From the NCBI GenBank assembly GCA_963773735.1, contig CAVZCK010000017.1:186001-250000 (forward strand): a DNA stretch of 64,000 nucleotides, given 5' to 3'. Source of the stretch: CAVZCK01 sp963773735. Lineage in GTDB: Bacteria > Pseudomonadota > Alphaproteobacteria > Rhizobiales > Rhodomicrobiaceae. Shown here piece by piece: positions 36,708 to 45,252 of this stretch. The notes under the pieces are model-generated. The model was not told the DNA's origin and did not search any database. It saw only the letters and a list, made by a program, of their open reading frames with translations. Within the stretch, counting starts at the first letter, position 1. Each line of letters opens with the position of its first letter. A program made the position numbers and the translations under genes.

Positions 36708-37525
36708 ATGAGGCGGGAGAGCTTTGCCGCATTCGTTTGGTTTTGCCTGCTGGTCCTTGCTGTTCAGCCTGTCAGCGCCTCGACGGCCACGCTTAAATCG
36801 ATCAAAACGCCGCGCGGCGCGACCCAGAAATTCATTCTGATCAAGCCGGACGCCCCGGTCGCCTCCGTCATCCTGTTCGCCGGTGGCAGTGGCGCGCTGG
36901 GCCTGAAAAGCGCCTCGGCCATGAAATGGGGCGCGGGCAATTTTCTCGTCCGCACGCGCGAGATGTTCGCCAGCCACGGTCTGATGGTCGCCGTGATCGA
37001 CGCTCCTTCCGATCAATCCGGCTGCAAATGAGCGCGATATTCCGGATGAGCAAGGCGCATGCCGACGATATCGGCGCCGTTGCGGCTTATCTCAAGAAGG
37101 AAAAGAACCTGCCGGTCTGGCTGGTCGGCACCAGCATGGGCACATTCTCGGCAGCGAACGGCGCAATCCGCGCGCCGAATGTCGACGGCCTGGTACTGAC
37201 ATCGACGATCACCGGTGCAAAGCCGCACTGGAAAATCGCCTCAAGCCATCGCGACGGCGTCGCCAGCATGCCGCTGCCGAAAATCACCGCGCCCACGCTC
37301 ATTGTCGCCCATAAGAAAGACGGTTGCGATATCAGCCCGGCGTCCGGCGCACCGAAATTGCAGGCGCGTCTGACCAAAGCCGCGAAAGTTGAAATCGTGC
37401 TGCTCGATGGCGGCAAGGCTCCGCAATCGGAGCCTTGCGAAGCCAAGTCGCAGCATGGCTATTTCGGCATCGAGGATAAGGCCGTCGGCGCCATCGCCGA
37501 ATTCATCAAGTCCAATTCACATTGA
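36708..37525 (+). CDS. Secreted alpha/beta-hydrolase fold protein, one frameshift
   Basis: About 272 residues after repair. The N-terminal signal peptide ends near 'VQPVSASTA'. The first frame ends early at 'DAPSDQSGCK'; the second resumes at 'MSAIFRMSKAHADDIGAVAA' and contains the nucleophile elbow 'VGTSMGTFSAANGA' (G-T-S-M-G) and 'PTLIVAHKKDGCDISPASG'. The break at 37021-37028 has the sense of one lost base or two gained. The family is uncharacterised dienelactone-hydrolase-like periplasmic proteins; substrate unknown. Cys pairs near the C-terminus suit the periplasm. Confidence 0.78.
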
Positions 37526-37589
37526 TCCAAGATCGCTTTCATGTCTCTTTGCCTATCTTTAGAGATCGGCTGAAGCGGACTTGACGGAA

Positions 37590-38174
37590 ATGAAGCGGAT
37601 TTGCCTTTTTGCAGCATCGAGCGTGGGCGTACGGGATGCCTATGCGAAGGCGGCCGCGGAGTTCGGCGCACTGGTCGCCTCGCGGGGGATTGGCCTCGTC
37701 TATGGCGGCGGCGGCGTCGGATTGATGAATGTCGCGGCCAATGCGGCGCTCGCCGCTGGCGGCGAGGTGATCGGCGTGATCCCGCAGGCGCTCGTCGATA
37801 TGGAAGTCGCCCATTACGGACTGACCGAGCTTAGGATTGTTGGTTCGATGCATGAACGCAAAGCCCTGATGTCCGAACTGTCGGACGGGTTTGCCGCGCT
37901 GCCCGGCGGCCTCGGCACGATCGAGGAGTTTTTCGAGGTGCTGACCTGGGCGCAGCTTGGCTTTCACACAAAGCCATGTGGCCTCCTGAATATCGACGGC
38001 TATTACGAAAGGCTGCTCGGCTTTCTCGATCATGCCGCCGCGGAGCGTCTGCTGCGCCGGGAGAACCGCGAGATGATCCTGGTTGCCGAAAGCGCAGAAG
38101 CTCTCCTTGACGAATTTGCGGATTTCCGGCCAGTGGCGGCGGAAAAATGGATCATCCGGAAGAGCGACCTCTGA
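37590..38174 (+). CDS. LOG family protein (cytokinin riboside 5'-monophosphate phosphoribohydrolase type)
   Basis: 194 residues, intact. The Rossmann-type nucleotide fold has 'RICLFAASSVGVRDAYAKAA', 'GIGLVYGGGGVGLMNVAANA' and the LOG signature 'ALPGGLGTIEEFFEVLTW' (PGGxGTxxE) with Arg in 'MHERKALM'. Family members hydrolyse N-glycosidic bonds of nucleoside 5'-monophosphates; many bacterial ones act in nucleotide salvage rather than hormone synthesis. ATG 37590 is preferred over TTG 37581. Confidence 0.9.
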   Translation: MKRICLFAASSVGVRDAYAKAAAEFGALVASRGIGLVYGGGGVGLMNVAANAALAAGGEVIGVIPQALVDMEVAHYGLTELRIVGSMHERKALMSELSDGFAALPGGLGTIEEFFEVLTWAQLGFHTKPCGLLNIDGYYERLLGFLDHAAAERLLRRENREMILVAESAEALLDEFADFRPVAAEKWIIRKSDL

Positions 38175-38186
38175 CCGCGCGCCGCG

Positions 38187-39026
38187 TCAGAGCTTCACGG
38201 TCTCGCCGGATATCAGCCGCCGCTCGCTGTCCGGGTCGTGGGTCGGCAGATAAATCATCGGGTGGCTCGCGGCGAATTCGCGAAGCTGCGCCAGTGTGCC
38301 CTTCGATTGCTCTTCGTCCCCGCTGATTCCGTCTACCACCCCTTCCACCATAAGCTGCTGGGTGTAGGAGGTGTCCCCAGCCATGCAGACATAGCGATCC
38401 GCGCCGGGATCAGCGCAAGCAAACACTGAAACGTGATGCGGCGTGTGGCCGGGCGTCGGAACAGCGAATACGGCGCCGTCGCTCGTCAAATTGCAGCGTT
38501 GCGGAAACTGTGCGTGCGAGTCCTGCTCGAAAGACAGCGGCTTAGGATCGAACCAGCGTGGCCAGCGGTTCGGCAGATAGCCGCGGATCCGTCCAAGCAC
38601 ACCCTTTGCAGCCTCCAGCTCGCCCGCATCCAGGAAGACCGGGACATTCTGCAAATGCGCAAGGCCGCCGTCATGATCGACATGCAGATGCGTCAGCACG
38701 ACTTTCGCAAGATCTCTCGGCGACAGCCCCAACGCCTTGAGTTTCGGACCGACCTCCTCATCGGCGTCAATGTCGAAGTGAACTTCCCAGCGCAAATAGG
38801 GATGCCAGGACGCGGCGTGATCCATCAGGTGTCGCGCCTCGCCGGTATCGACCAGAATCGGCCCTTCCGGATGGTCGATCAGCCAGGCATAGGTCGGCAG
38901 CCAATCCGACCACGCCCGGTCGCGGACGATATTCAGCTGTCGCGCAAGCCCATGTCCCTGCCCGCGGATCTGGGCGGTCTTGATCCGGACCGAGCCGGTT
39001 CGGATGGCATGGACGGCGAGTGGCAT
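38187..39026 (-). CDS. Metallo-beta-lactamase fold hydrolase, N-acyl-homoserine lactonase-like
   Basis: 279 residues, no signal peptide, intact. The dinuclear zinc motif is 'VVLTHLHVDHDGGLAHL' (HxHxDH). Later ligands are His in 'VPTPGHTPHHVSVF' and Asp in 'YVCMAGDTSYTQQL'. 'YAWLIDHPEGPILVDTGEA' and 'DAGELEAAKG' match the AiiA/AttM lactonase branch. AHL cleavage is plausible but other lactones fit as well; no LuxI/LuxR genes are in the window. It is convergent with the LOG gene (12-nt gap). Confidence 0.82.
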   Translation of the reverse strand: MPLAVHAIRTGSVRIKTAQIRGQGHGLARQLNIVRDRAWSDWLPTYAWLIDHPEGPILVDTGEARHLMDHAASWHPYLRWEVHFDIDADEEVGPKLKALGLSPRDLAKVVLTHLHVDHDGGLAHLQNVPVFLDAGELEAAKGVLGRIRGYLPNRWPRWFDPKPLSFEQDSHAQFPQRCNLTSDGAVFAVPTPGHTPHHVSVFACADPGADRYVCMAGDTSYTQQLMVEGVVDGISGDEEQSKGTLAQLREFAASHPMIYLPTHDPDSERRLISGETVKL

Positions 39027-39132
39027 GGCAGCGCCTCGATGCTGGACGTGCTCCGCGCTTGGGGCGAGACCATCTTAGCGGAACATGCGCTGCGCCATCG
39101 CTGATGACAAGGGGGGCGTGGCCAAAGACCGC

Positions 39133-40083
39133 TCACGCGGTGGCAACCGGCGGGCGCGGCAGCCGGCCTTTGCGGGCCAGATAGCGCTCGCGCAGGATGA
39201 CGATGACGCTGGAGGTGATGATGATCGCCGCGCCGATGAGAATATTGCTGGCCGGCCAGTCGCCGAACACCGCCCAGCCGAACAACGTCGCCCAGATGAT
39301 CTGCGTGTAGTTGAACACCGAGGCGAGCGCGGCCGGCGCGTATTTGAACGCCGTCGAAAGCAGGAACTGCATCAGGCTTCCCGACAGCCCGAGGCCGATC
39401 AGCAGGCCGATTTCATCATGCGTCGGCATGGTGGCGATGAACGGCATCACCGGCACGAGCATGACGGCGCCGATGAGCAGAAAATAGAAGGTCATGGTCT
39501 CGGGCCGCTCGGTGCGACCCAAAAGCCTGAGCATCGTTCCCAGCACGGCATTGAAAAATGCCGCAATCAGCCCGAGAGCGACGCCGAGCACATTCCATTC
39601 CGCCCCACCCGGCTGCGCAACCCAAAGCACGCCGATAAAGCCGATGACAATCGCGGTCCAGCGATAGGGCCCGACATGCTCACCGAGAAAGAGGAAGCCG
39701 AGCACCGGCACGAAGAGCGACGAAGTGAAGATCAGCGAGGTCGCATCGGCAAGGGGCAGCAGTGAGAATGCGCCGAACATAAACATGATATTGAGCGTGC
39801 CGACGACCGAGCGAACCAGGAGCACACGCGGCTTGCTGTGGATGGTCAGAATATCGCGGCGCCCGAGGGCGATGATCGCCAGGAACGGCACGATGGCGAT
39901 GATGTTGCGCCAGAATGCGATCTCGATGACATGGTGGTGGGCGCTGAGCAGCTTGGCGAACAGGGTCATGACGCTCAGCAAGCCGAAGGCTGCGGCAGCG
40001 GCGGTCATGCCCAGGAGAGGCGAGTCGCTGGAGCCGGCGCCATTGGGGGTGGTGGCGGCGGCACTGGCGTTCGGCATCGTCAT
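39133..40083 (-). CDS. EamA family drug/metabolite exporter
   Basis: 316 residues with ten hydrophobic segments in two EamA repeats. Conserved pieces include 'EIAFWRNIIAIVPFLAII', 'GAFSLLPLADATSLIFT', 'VPVLGFLFLGEHVGPYRW' and, in the second repeat, 'APAALASVFNYTQIIWATL' with 'GWAVFGDWPASNILIGAAI'. Substrate unknown. The start is set at ATG 40083; an open frame continues upstream to 40344 but its sequence is low-complexity and lacks family similarity. Confidence 0.87.
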   Translation of the reverse strand: MTMPNASAAATTPNGAGSSDSPLLGMTAAAAAFGLLSVMTLFAKLLSAHHHVIEIAFWRNIIAIVPFLAIIALGRRDILTIHSKPRVLLVRSVVGTLNIMFMFGAFSLLPLADATSLIFTSSLFVPVLGFLFLGEHVGPYRWTAIVIGFIGVLWVAQPGGAEWNVLGVALGLIAAFFNAVLGTMLRLLGRTERPETMTFYFLLIGAVMLVPVMPFIATMPTHDEIGLLIGLGLSGSLMQFLLSTAFKYAPAALASVFNYTQIIWATLFGWAVFGDWPASNILIGAAIIITSSVIVILRERYLARKGRLPRPPVATA

Positions 40084-40310
40084 TCTTATTGTTGCCTTGG
40101 AAAACAGGCAGGCAAAAACGCCCACGGAGCGCCATGGGAAACGTCGCTCAAAATAGCATCTGTTTTCAGCGCCGCGCCAACGATTTAGGCATGCAAAAAT
40201 CGGGACGCTGCCAGCCGGCTCCCGCAATGGAGAGCAAGGCGACCTCCCGCCGGCGCTTGCATTTCCGGCGTGAACGCGCACATATTGCTGTGACATGAAG
40301 AGGTGTGGCG

Positions 40311-40686
40311 ATGGCCAGGTTTGAGCGCCCAAAGGTAATGACATTGACGGATGCGGCCGCCGAGCGCGTCAAGCGCATCATGGCGAGCAGCGCCGAGCCC
40401 GTGATCGGATTGCGCGTCGGCGTGAAGAAGGGTGGCTGCGCCGGCATGGAATATACGATGGAGTACGCTGTCGAGCCACGCGCCGCATGAGGACGTCGTG
40501 GAGGATAAGGGCGTAAAGATCTTTATCGAGCCGAAGGCGATCCTGTTTCTTCTTGGGACCGAGATGGACTACAAGGCCGATAAGCTCACGTCCGGCTTCA
40601 TGTTCAATAATCCGAACCAGACCAGCGCCTGCGGCTGCGGCGAGTCGGTGGCGATCACGCCGGCGGAAATCGGTACTTCGAATTAA
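40311..40686 (+). CDS. erpA: Iron-sulfur cluster insertion protein ErpA (A-type carrier), one frameshift
   Basis: Delivers Fe-S clusters to apoproteins. The three cluster Cys are present: one in 'VGVKKGGCAGMEYTMEYA' and two in 'NPNQTSACGCGESVAI'. Between them 'EDKGVKIFIEPKAILFLLGT' is typical of the HesB/IscA family. The frame breaks at about 40479-40483 (sense of one extra base) between 'YAVEP' and 'HEDVVED'. Repaired length is about 124 residues. ErpA and SufA/IscA types cannot be separated firmly here; no other suf or isc gene is adjacent. Confidence 0.85.
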
Positions 40687-40723
40687 GCCGACAGTCTTTT
40701 GCGGGGCAGAATTGGGATCGATA

Positions 40724-40752
40724 AAGATGGCTGGCCGATCGCCAGCCATCTT
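40724..40752. terminator. Long perfect hairpin between erpA and the convergent Tyr/His-rich gene
   Basis: AAGATGGCTGGC (40724-40735) pairs perfectly with GCCAGCCATCTT (40741-40752) around a 5-nt loop, followed on the plus strand by CGTTT. It lies between two convergent genes and probably ends transcription from erpA; the T-run is short. Confidence 0.65.
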
Positions 40753-40795
40753 CGTTTAAAGGGCGGACCAGCCGAGCGCGAGCCTCGCGCCGGGA

Positions 40796-41121
40796 TCAGT
40801 CGTTGTCATAATACCAGCGGTGATTCCGCCAGTAGCGATGGTGCCAATGACGGTGCCAGTGATGCCGCCAATAATAGTGATGGCGCCAATAGGGATAATA
40901 ATTGCCGCGCCAATAATGACGATGATGCCAATGGCGATGGTAGCGATAATAGCCGTCATTAACCTTCTGCAGACCGGCAACATCCGTAGAAGTTGACTGC
41001 GGCTCACCCAGAACACTTGGCATCGCATTTGCAGAAGAGATTGGCGAGATTGGGACGCCAACCCAAGAGCGACCCCCATGCCGAGCAACGCAGCATAGGC
41101 TGTTCTCTTCAAAGCTTCCAT
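40796..41121 (-). CDS. Exported Tyr/His/Trp/Arg-rich repeat protein, one frameshift
   Basis: About 108 residues after repair. ATG 41121 starts a signal peptide ('MEALKRTAYAALLGMGVALG'). The frame then moves (one base lost or two gained, 41054-41057) to 'PISPISSANA', a good cleavage site, and 'MPSVLGEPQSTSTDVAGLQK'. The mature C-terminal half is almost only Tyr, His, Trp, Arg and Asn in YWRHH-like units (for example 'NYYPYWRHHYYWRHHWHRHW'). Such exported proteins occur in Hyphomicrobiales and have no assigned role; metal binding by the His clusters is inference. Confidence 0.7.
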
Positions 41122-41325
41122 AATGATCTTCCTCCTGTCTCAGGCTTTACGAAAGCATTGAGCCTGCATTCGGACTCAGGAGGAAGAACCAGGAGAAGCC
41201 GCAAAAGGTTCAAGCGAATATTGTCGCAGACTGTCGCAGATCTGGCCAACAGCGGCGCAAAGCATGGCGCCATGCCAAGCGAAAGCCGCCGAAATCAACA
41301 GGGATGAGGATGATGCTTGTCCGGC

Positions 41326-41410
41326 TGGTGCGGTCGAGAGGACTCGAACCTCCACGGGTTGCCCCACAGCGACCTCAACGCTGCGCGTCTACCAGTTCCG
41401 CCACGACCGC
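41326..41410 (-). tRNA. tRNA-Leu (anticodon GAG)
   Basis: Read on the minus strand from 41410. Acceptor stem GCGGTCG pairs with CGACCGC, with ACCA encoded at 41326-41329. The anticodon stem CAGCG/CGCTG holds the loop TTGAGGT, so the anticodon is GAG, reading CUC/CUU Leu codons. The long variable arm TGGGGCAACCCGTGGA marks a class II tRNA, and the T loop is GTTCGAGTC. 85 nt including CCA. Confidence 0.96.
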
Positions 41411-41673
41411 ACGAAAGCGCGTCTAGTCCGGATCATCCTTTCGGCCTATCTTGGGAAGGAGCTGCGGCTTCAACGCGTGGCAAGCATTAGCAAAGGCAAA
41501 AGCTCATTGCAAGCCGGCCATGCGCGTGAGCGGTGTAAATGCGCCGGTGCCGGAGGGAAGCGATTTGCCTGCGTTGGAAAATAGGGGGCGGCCGCAACGT
41601 ACGCGGGGCTTGATCGTCGCGGGCCGCACCGCCAACGCTAGACGGCCGGAAGATCGCACAACGGAGTTTCGAT

Positions 41674-42429
41674 TTGGTAAAATTACTGGGCGGCCAAATA
41701 AAGTTTGAAGAAATATCATCGCTGCCGGGCCTTTTGTGGCTGACGAGCCCCGGTCTGACGCCCTACCCCGACGCCGTCGAAGCCATGGAGCGCCATGTCG
41801 CGGCGATCCGCGGCGAAGGCGCGCCGGAGGCCGTCTGGCTGGTTGAACACCCGCCGATCTACACGGCAGGCACCAGCGCGAAAGCGGAGGATCTCCTCCT
41901 CGCGGACCGTTTTCCGGTCTTTCAGACCGGGCGCGGCGGTCAGTATACCTATCACGGCCCCGGCCAGCGCGTCGTCTATCTGATGCTTGACCTGTCCCGC
42001 CGCGGCGGGGATGTGCGCGCTTTCGTCCGTGCGATCGAGGCATGGATCATCGACGCGCTCGCCGCGTTCGGCGTTCGCGGCGTCTGCCGGGAGGGCCGGA
42101 CGGGCATTTGGGTGGCCCGCCCCGACAAAGGACCGCTCGCCGAGGACAAGATTGCCGCCGTCGGCATCCGCGTCCGGCGCTGGGTCAGCTTTCACGGGCT
42201 GAGCATCAATGTCGCACCGGATCTCAGCCATTATGACGGCATCATTGCCTGCGGAATCCGTGACCAGGGCGTCACAAGCCTGGCCGATCTCGGTCACAAT
42301 TGCTCGATCGCGGACCTCGATGCGGCTCTTGCCGCCACATTCCTATGGCATTTTGATGCAACAGCCCGAACGGATGCTGCGCCAGCATCAAATCTGGCAT
42401 CTTCCCTTGTCGGAGGCAGGCCGCTATAA
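41674..42429 (+). CDS. lipB: Octanoyl-[ACP]:protein N-octanoyltransferase LipB
   Basis: Transfers octanoyl groups to lipoyl domains of 2-oxoacid dehydrogenases and GcvH. 251 residues. Motifs: 'VWLVEHPPIYTAGTSAK', the signature 'RGGQYTYHGPGQRVVYLM', the Lys in 'LAEDKIAAVGIRVRRW' and the catalytic Cys in 'IIACGIRDQGVTSL'. The start is TTG 41674, supported by CGGAG about 8 nt upstream; an ATG start is not available at a sensible position. Intact. Confidence 0.92.
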   Translation: MVKLLGGQIKFEEISSLPGLLWLTSPGLTPYPDAVEAMERHVAAIRGEGAPEAVWLVEHPPIYTAGTSAKAEDLLLADRFPVFQTGRGGQYTYHGPGQRVVYLMLDLSRRGGDVRAFVRAIEAWIIDALAAFGVRGVCREGRTGIWVARPDKGPLAEDKIAAVGIRVRRWVSFHGLSINVAPDLSHYDGIIACGIRDQGVTSLADLGHNCSIADLDAALAATFLWHFDATARTDAAPASNLASSLVGGRPL

Positions 42430-42471
42430 AAACAAACTAGGCAGTTGAGGGACTGACTTTTCGGCGTTTCA

Positions 42472-42485
42472 GACAAAGATTTGTC
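42472..42485. promoter_or_regulatory. Short palindrome upstream of the PEP mutase-family gene
   Basis: GACAAAGATTTGTC has 6-bp arms around GA. It lies in the AT-rich gap between lipB and the next gene, about 165 nt before the start, and could be an operator or part of a divergent control region. Weak evidence. Confidence 0.25.
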
Positions 42486-42648
42486 AAAATACAACGCCAA
42501 ACATGGGGTCGTCGAATTTTCTTCAAAAAGACAAATCAAAGGCAGCTAGGCATGCGCCGGAGCGGGACATGATCGGGTAGGATCGCGCATCTTAACATAA
42601 TGTCTCTCAAGGCCGCCGCATGCCTCATTTTTGTGAAGCGTCATAGCG

Positions 42649-43509
42649 ATGGACCAAAGCTTAATAATGGATCAGGTCTCGGCGAGCGGCCAAAAAGATC
42701 GCATTCGCAAATTCCGGCGGCGGCTTCAAACGTCAGAGACCTTCGTCATGCCCGAGGTCTGGGACGTCGCGAGCGCGCGCGTCATGTCGGAAGCCGGCTT
42801 TGAGTTTATCGGCACGTCGGCAACAGCGATCGGCTGGTGTCTGGGCTACTCCGCCAAGGAACGGGTGGCGACGGACGACCTCCTGAGCGTCGCGGCGCGG
42901 ATCACCAAGGGCTTCGAGGCGCCGGTCAATGCCGATCTGGAGGGCGCCGCGGGCCGTTCGCTCGAAGAGATCAAATATGCGGTGAGCGCCGCGATTTCCG
43001 CAGGCTGCGTCGGCATCACGCTCAGCGACGGCGGCCGCAATGGTGCCCACGGCATCATGCCGATCGAGGAGATGGCCGAATGCGTGCGCGCGGTGAAAGC
43101 GGCGACCGCCGAGGTCAAGATGCCGGCGGTGATCACCATCAGCACCGAAGCCTTTGTCCTCGGAGCCAAGGTCCACTCCCCATTCGAGACGACGGTCGAG
43201 CGGTCAGAAGCCTATTTTGCCGCCGGCGCGGACTGTGTTCTGGTTCCCGGCGTCCAGCATCTGCAGATCCTGGAAAAGCTTGCCGGCGTGGTCGACGGGC
43301 CGCTGGCGATTTCGGTCGGCTACAGCCCGGCGCCGGAGATCAAGGCTTTTGCGGCGGCCGGCATTGCCTGCATCACCATCGGCTCGAGCCTGCTCCGCTC
43401 GCTGCTCGGCAATATGCGCCTCAAGGCCGAGGAGCTGCTCGCCTTCGGCCATTTCAATCATCTCGACAAAGCCATTCCCGAAGCTCAGCTTGAAGCGCTG
43501 CTCCGCTAG
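42649..43509 (+). CDS. Isocitrate lyase/PEP mutase family enzyme
   Basis: 286 residues, intact, TIM barrel of the isocitrate lyase/phosphoenolpyruvate mutase superfamily. Visible: 'VMPEVWDVASARVMSEAGFE', 'GTSATAIGWCLGYSAKER', 'PVNADLEGAAGRSLEEI' (metal-binding D-x-E region), and the barrel end 'LLRSLLGNMRLKAEELL'. The K-K-C-G-H motif of true isocitrate lyase is absent. Members include oxaloacetate hydrolases, methylisocitrate lyases and phosphonate enzymes, so substrate is open. ATG 42649 or 42667 could start translation. Confidence 0.85.
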   Translation: MDQSLIMDQVSASGQKDRIRKFRRRLQTSETFVMPEVWDVASARVMSEAGFEFIGTSATAIGWCLGYSAKERVATDDLLSVAARITKGFEAPVNADLEGAAGRSLEEIKYAVSAAISAGCVGITLSDGGRNGAHGIMPIEEMAECVRAVKAATAEVKMPAVITISTEAFVLGAKVHSPFETTVERSEAYFAAGADCVLVPGVQHLQILEKLAGVVDGPLAISVGYSPAPEIKAFAAAGIACITIGSSLLRSLLGNMRLKAEELLAFGHFNHLDKAIPEAQLEALLR

Positions 43510-43571
43510 CCTGTATACTAATGCCGCAACCGGACGCACGCGGGCGGCTCGTACCGGAACGGAGCGGATCC

Positions 43572-44385
43572 ATGGCGACCACGGACAAGCTTTTCGCCGG
43601 ATCGATCCCCGAAATCTACGACCGGTATCTGGTTCCGCTGCTGTTTGAATCCTATGCGCTCGATCTCGCCGAACGGGTGGCCAGGATCGAACCGCGAGGA
43701 CGTACTTGAAGCGGCGGCGGGGACCGGCGTCCTCACGCGGGCGATGGCGGCGCGTTTACCTGCCCATACGCGCATCATGGCAACCGACCTCAATCAGCCG
43801 ATGCTGGACTATGCGGCGGCGCGCCAGCCCGATCCGCATAGGGTCGATTGGCGGCAAGCCGACGCGCTGGCGCTGCCGTTCGAGGATCGCAGCTTCGATG
43901 TCGTGGCCTGCCAGTTCGGCGCGATGTTCTTTCCGGACAAGATCGCGGCTTATAGAGAGGCGCGCCGCGTCCTGAAGCCCGACGGCCATTTCTTGTTCAA
44001 TGTGTGGGACCAGATTTCGGAGAACGAGTTCGCCGATGTCGTAACGGAAGCATTGGCGGAGCTATTCCCGCAAGATCCCCCTCGCTTCCTGGCCCGCACG
44101 CCGCATGGCTATTATGAGGCCGACCGGATCCGCGACGAGCTGAAGGCGGCGGGATTTGCGACAATATCCATCGATCCGGTGGATCGGCGCAGCACAGCCC
44201 CCTCAGCGCGTGATGTCGCCGTCGCGTACTGCCAGGGCACGCCGCTCAGAAATGAGATCGAGGCCCGCGACGCATCGCGGCTGGAGGAAGCAACGAATTG
44301 CGCGGCCGAGGCGCTAGCGCGCCAATTTGGAACCGGCGCCATAGACGGCCGCATCCGGGCATTCGTGATCACCGCCAGATCTTAA
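43572..44385 (+). CDS. Class I SAM-dependent methyltransferase, one frameshift
   Basis: About 270 residues after repair. The N-terminal 'FAGSIPEIYDRYLVPLLFES' and 'LAERVARIEP' are in the first frame. The SAM-binding motif I 'VLEAAAGTGVLTRAMAARLP' and 'IMATDLNQPMLDYAAARQPD' are in the second, after one extra base at about 43693-43695. Post-motifs 'FDVVACQFGAMFFPDK' and 'EARRVLKPDGHFLFNVWDQ' place it with UbiE/Coq5-like methyltransferases of unknown substrate. It follows the PEP mutase-like gene on the same strand by 62 nt. Confidence 0.83.
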
Positions 44386-44624
44386 GCCGGCCACCGATCA
44401 AGCCGTCCGCCTCCGGCCAGTTGGTCAGTTCTTCGCTTTGCCCCGAGGCGGATATGCACTCGCCTCGGGGCAATGGCTGCTGTGCGGGTGCGAGGAGACA
44501 TTCCCGCGAAGACGTCGTGCGGCAGCAGACCGGGCAAGGTCTAATTGGGCATAGCTCCGCCCGAGCCGGAATCGCTCCCGGAGGGGTAAAAGGTCAAAGG
44601 CGCTAGGATGTGATGGTGCGCGAA
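44386..44624. other. Gap with no supported gene
   Basis: Short frames here do not look like protein. The stretch has a direct CTCGCCTCGGGGCAA-like repeat (CCCCGAGGCG and CGCCTCGGGGC around 44439-44470) that could form a hairpin downstream of the methyltransferase. Confidence 0.3.
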
Positions 44625-44852
44625 CTATTCGCGGTTGATGCGCATCTTCTCGACAATCCTAATCCGCGTTCCATCCGGCCCATCGATCTCAATGCGCCGT
44701 TCCTTGCTGATGCGCTCGAAACGGGGCTTGGATTTGCAGGGGGAAAGCAGACCGAGTGCGAACTGCAAAAGAGTGAGTACGTCCGCGAGGTTGCCGATAA
44801 GCGGCATCAACCAAACCCACCACTGGGGCATTGGCTGGTGCTGTCCTGTCAT
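44625..44852 (-). CDS. Small membrane protein of unknown function
   Basis: 75 residues from ATG 44852 (GTG 44864 is an alternative). One hydrophobic segment around 'WVWLMPLIGNLADVLTLLQF' is followed by a basic-acidic tail with a strand-like 'RRIEIDGPDGTRIRIVEKM'. Not recognised. The composition is protein-like and contrasts with the opposite strand, where a 135-residue frame is low quality. A membrane anchor with a small cytoplasmic strand pair is all that can be said. Isolated from other genes. Confidence 0.45.
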   Translation of the reverse strand: MTGQHQPMPQWWVWLMPLIGNLADVLTLLQFALGLLSPCKSKPRFERISKERRIEIDGPDGTRIRIVEKMRINRE

Positions 44853-45252
44853 GAAAAAGCCCACCGGAAGAGGGGGCGGGCGGGAAACCGGCTGCTGCCG
44901 GAGCTCAGACGTGAACTAACGCAGGCACAAAAAAACCGACCCTGGAGCCGGCGATCTCTGATTCTCGGGCGCAATAACCCGCATTCAGGATCGATATTTT
45001 TTCGCGATAGTCAATAACACGCGTTGATTTTCAACAGCTTTCGGCCGCGACCGCCACGCCCAAGTCGTCGACGCGGATCGATCGCGGCGTCTTCGCCGCT
45101 TTGAGGCCAAGCGGGCATGACGCTTTCGCGCGCCGACGGCCGCACCCGGCCCTCGGCGGAAATTCAAGCTGCCTAACCGCCCTCCGCATCATATGGCGCA
45201 CTGGCCGCGCTCATATTACACTGTGCGATGCAACATTGATCGAGGCCCCCAA
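44853..45252. other. Gap with no supported gene
   Basis: Apart from a run of seven A near 44930 and the thiolase upstream region, nothing recognisable. The region just before 45253 should hold the thiolase promoter. Confidence 0.4.

Noticed and set aside
38187..39026. Quorum-sensing locus around the lactonase-like gene
   Set aside because: No LuxI or LuxR homologue in the window, and the MBL fold alone does not prove acyl-homoserine lactone activity.
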